A DNA stretch of 64,000 bases from Niebla homalea. Its lineage: Eukaryota; Ascomycota; Lecanoromycetes; Lecanorales; Ramalinaceae. Below the pieces are notes generated by a model. That model was not told the origin of the DNA, did no database searches, and worked only from the letters and a program-made list of their open reading frames with translations. A program made the position numbers and the translations under genes. The number at the start of each line of letters is the position of its first letter. Position 1 is the stretch's first letter. The stretch is taken from the NCBI GenBank assembly GCA_019925105.1, contig JAHGAU010000009.1, positions 1,116,001-1,180,000 of the forward strand, read 5' to 3'. Shown piece by piece: positions 60,700-64,000 of this stretch.

Positions 60700-63600
60700 C
60701 CTTTATAAAGGTTAATATATAATATATTAACGTTTTTAAGAATAATATAATATAATATCCGTAATAAAAGAATTAAAGTTATAATACCGATATTTAAGTT
60801 TAAAAAAGTTAAAAATATTAATATTATAATAATATAAAAATTATTATATAGCTTATATATATATTTATTTATTAACCCGGGAAAAAGGTTTTATTTAGCC
60901 TTTAAGGGGGATAAAACGATTAAAATATACTTCTTTATAAATAAATAACTTAATATAAATAATTAAGATATTACTTATTATAATAAAAACCTTTATATAT
61001 TCTATATTATAAAAAAAGGGGACTTAAAAAACGACCTTAATATTTATAATATATATAACCCGCCGCCGGTTAATAAAAAAGGATTTTTTATAATATTATT
61101 ATTTAAAAAAATCTTAATTATTTTAAGTAAATATATATTACTTAAAGACTTTAATTTTTATTATTATATATAAAATAAAAAAGGGCATATAATAAATTAC
61201 GTTAAATCGGATAACCTATTAATATTTATTATTTAAGTTAATTTCTTATTATTAATATTATAAGGGATTATTACGTAAAAAAATCATAAATTTAAAATAA
61301 TAATTAATTTAATTTTTAATATAAAAAAAGTTATTAACGTAATTATAATATATAAGTTATAAAAGGACTTAAAATATAATTTAAATTATATACCAATATA
61401 AATAACCTTAAATTAGACCGTTAATATAATTATATTATTACCGGTAAAAAAGGCATAAAAGATAATTAAAAAAACAGAGGTTTATATAAAAACGGGGGAG
61501 ATAATAGTATAATTCGCGGATTTCCCTTAATTAAATAATAAAGATTAGATTGACTTTTTTATAAAACGAATAATAAAGGTATTAAATAAAATAATTAATA
61601 AAATTATTTTAATAATAAAATCCTTTTAAAAAGTTAAAATTTATTAAAATAAAAGATATATAACTATAATTATAAAGGTAAAAAGGTTAATTAAATAAGC
61701 TTTTAAATATAGGAACCAAAAAATATTTAATTAATTAAGGATTATTTAAAAGGAAAAAAAAAGGATTATTAAAAAAGTTAAATAAATATACTTTTAATTT
61801 ACGGTATATAACTTAACGGTTTTACTTTATAATATTTAAAAGCTAACAAAGTATAATAAAGAATAAAGTAAAAAACTAAAGTTTATTCTTAAATTGCCGT
61901 TTTTTAAAAGACTTAATAATATATTAATTAATACCTTTAACGGTAAAATTAAGATCCTTAAAAAAGCATTTTTCCCCCTTCCGTTAAAAGTTAACTTAAA
62001 CGATATTAATAGCGTTTTATACCTTAATCCCGTATTAATAAATAAGGTAATAATATAAGATATAATAATTAAAGCGATTAATAAATTAAAAAAGGATAAA
62101 GCCCCGGAACTAAATAAGATTCTTAATAAATTCTTAATAATAATAACTTTACTTTTTAAAAAAAAATTTATTTACTTTTTTTAAGTATATTTTAATATTA
62201 ATTATTACCCGTATAAATTTAAAAAAATAAAGATAATTATCCTTAAAAAGTTTATTAAACCGGGTTACTTTAAGGTAAAATTTTATAGATTTATTATACT
62301 CTTATATATATTAAAGAAGGCCTTAAAAACGGTAATAATAAGGATCCTTAATAACTATATAAAGAATTATAGACTTCTCCCCGATTAATAAATAAAAGTA
62401 AAAAAAAGTCAATTAATAAAAATAGCCCTTAAAAAATTAATCGACGGTATATATATAATATAAAATTATAAGAAAAAGTATATTATAAGTTTTCTTTCTT
62501 TTAATATTATAAATATTTTTAATAAAATAAACTATTAAAAATTATTATATAACTTAAAGAAAAAGGGGATATTACCCTTTTTAATTAAGTAAATAAAGAA
62601 TTTCTTAAGTAACCGAGTTATATTAATTAACCTAAGATAAAAAATAAGCTTAATAAAGCCCGTTATAATAAAAATTCCTTAAGGATTATTTAATTTTTTT
62701 ATATTATTTTTATTCTTTAATAATTTATTAATTAAAGAACTTATTAAGTTAAAATAAAAGGTTTAAGTTGGAAGCTTTATTAATAATATTTACCTTTTAA
62801 TTTATAATATTTTTATATATATAAATTATTTAAAATTAAAATAAACTTATAAAGTTTATTTTTAATAAACGAAAACTTATAAGGCTTAATTTACGTTATA
62901 TAAATACGAATTTATTTATATAATTAAAAGCTTAAAACTATATAATATAATAGCTATAATAGATTTAAATAAAATTACGGTAAAGCCGGATATTAATATT
63001 AAAGTTTTTAACCTTTAAATAAATAAAAAGCTTAATTAAAAAGATTATATAAAAAAAATCCAAAAAAAAATAACTTTATAAGAAAAAGGCCTTATTTATC
63101 TCGCCGTATTAATATAGGGAGTTACGTTATAAAAGGCCCGGACTATTTATTAAGCTATAATAAAGTTAGTTATAATATATATTATAGCTATTTAATATAT
63201 ATTTAAAAGTACTTTAAGATATAAAAAAGAATTTATTTAAATATTATAAAAAGTCTAAAATCGGTATTTAAAAGTAATTAATAATACTTATAAAGTAATC
63301 TTTATCCCGGTATTAAAGTTTAAAGTCTTTATACCGTTAATTAAAATCTTATTAAATTAAATAATTACTTAAATAAAATTAAAGAAATATATATACTTAA
63401 TTACGATAATAAAAAACGGGCGGATCCGTTAAAATCTTAATAAACTTAAAATTAAAAAAAGTAAATTAAAAATATTTATTTCCTTTTTTATTAAAATAAA
63501 ATAAAAATAAGCAGAGAAGGAAATTAATTTTACCGGTATCCCGGAAATTAACTTAAGCGGGTATGAATTCCCGTTAAACGTAAGAAAAACCGAGATTAAA

Positions 63601-63840
63601 GGGATTTAAAGAATAAAGGTTATAATGATTACTTTATAAGCTATAATAAAGTAAATTAAACGTTAATGAAAATATAAGGACTTTATATTTTAAGGTTATT
63701 ATTACTTAGCTTTTAACGATAAAAAGATTATTAATAAATATCTTTACCGTTATAATATTATAAGGAAAAAAATAATAACGTATTAACGATTTAACTCCGG
63801 ATAAGTAAAAACGGTTTAACTTACTTCCTATTTATTATAT
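60700..63840 (+). pseudogene. LINE copy d ORF2, broken and truncated
   Basis: Endonuclease boxes: KNINIIII, a stop and KLL near 60815 (family I-D-I-I-A-I-Q-E), and LKDFNFYYYI near 61142-61172 (family G-D-F-N-x-H-H-x-x-W). RT catalytic box: SFINNIYLLI near 62775-62805 (family FxDD), with both Asp now Asn. The C-terminal part is cut by copy e at 63840. Confidence 0.8.
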
Positions 63841-64000
63841 ATTGATTGATTGATTGATTTATATTACGGGTCTAACTAAGCTAATTCCGGCGTTCCTTAA
63901 TACGCGGCCTTTTAGCTTTATTAATAACCGTAAAAACCTGATACTTATAACGTTAAGGTAAAAACCGGCGTTTATTAAGCCTCCACCCTTTATCCTTTAA
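63841..64000 (-). mobile_element. Tad-like LINE, copy e, 3' end
   Basis: The 3' terminus of a minus-strand LINE. The ATCA tail is seen as attgattgattgattgattt, then the reverse complement of GGAACGCCGGAATTAGCTTA and of the GGTTTTTACC arm. Its body lies beyond the window. Its insertion split copy d. Confidence 0.85.

Larger units (their letters stand above)
58839..63840 (+). mobile_element. Tad-like LINE, copy d, broken by copy e
   Basis: A plus-strand LINE with ORF1 start at 58839, ORF2 endonuclease and RT. It is collinear with copies a and b and RIPed. It stops at 63840 within the C-terminal part of ORF2, where the tail of an opposite-strand LINE begins. Copy c continues unbroken through this site (about 57795). 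The remainder probably lies beyond the window on the far side of copy e. Confidence 0.85.

Overview
This window looks like a gene-free AT-rich block from a filamentous ascomycete (Pezizomycotina). It is built almost wholly from retrotransposons nested in one another and destroyed by repeat-induced point mutation (RIP). CpA and TpG are nearly absent, TpA is in great excess, and C survives mainly in CpG, CpC and CpT. This pattern is on both strands over tens of kilobases, so nearly every Gln, Trp and Arg codon able to become a stop has done so. I see no host gene, rRNA, tRNA or CRISPR array. The real coding content is pseudogenic pol, gag and LINE reading frames that can be followed through the stops.

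Layout. 1-1173 is unclassified RIPed DNA. A Tad-like LINE copy (minus strand, 1187-6983) sits in a 13-bp target duplication. A chromodomain Ty3/Gypsy element (Gypsy-1, minus, about 7.0-13.87 kb) is split by a 1.1-kb non-autonomous LTR element (TRIM copy a, 9922-11036). A 0.6-kb un-RIPed island (about 13.88-14.45 kb) separates it from Gypsy-2 (minus, 14.45-35.63 kb), which hosts two Copia elements: Copia-1 (18207-24780) and Copia-2 (25175-33811). Copia-2 holds an approximately 335-bp (ATT)n tract and a 2.1-kb LTR element with one unknown frame (LARD, 26804-28928). A LINE fragment and a solo LTR related to Gypsy-2 follow (35.65-36.35 kb).

From 36355 a plus-strand LINE (copy b) runs in pieces to about 56.18 kb. 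It is interrupted by Copia-3 outer (36605-49915), which itself contains Copia-3 inner (38708-44785) and TRIM copy b (48027-49138). It is also interrupted by a 513-bp foldback element with an 8-bp duplication (50753-51265) and a 730-bp SINE-like element (52524-53253). A patch of short tandem repeats (56.19-57.0 kb) leads into a LINE 3' part (copy c, ending 58592). LINE copy d (from 58839) is broken at 63840 by the 3' end of an opposite-strand LINE (copy e).

The boundaries of nine insertions rest on target-site duplications readable in the sequence, so the order of insertion can be reconstructed. Three observations stand out. In every LTR family with both LTRs present, RIP damage fades toward the outer edges of the element. 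The TRIM element is a chain of near-perfect hairpins. The three Copia families share a primer-binding site that matches the anticodon arm of initiator tRNA-Met. The species cannot be named from this sequence alone.
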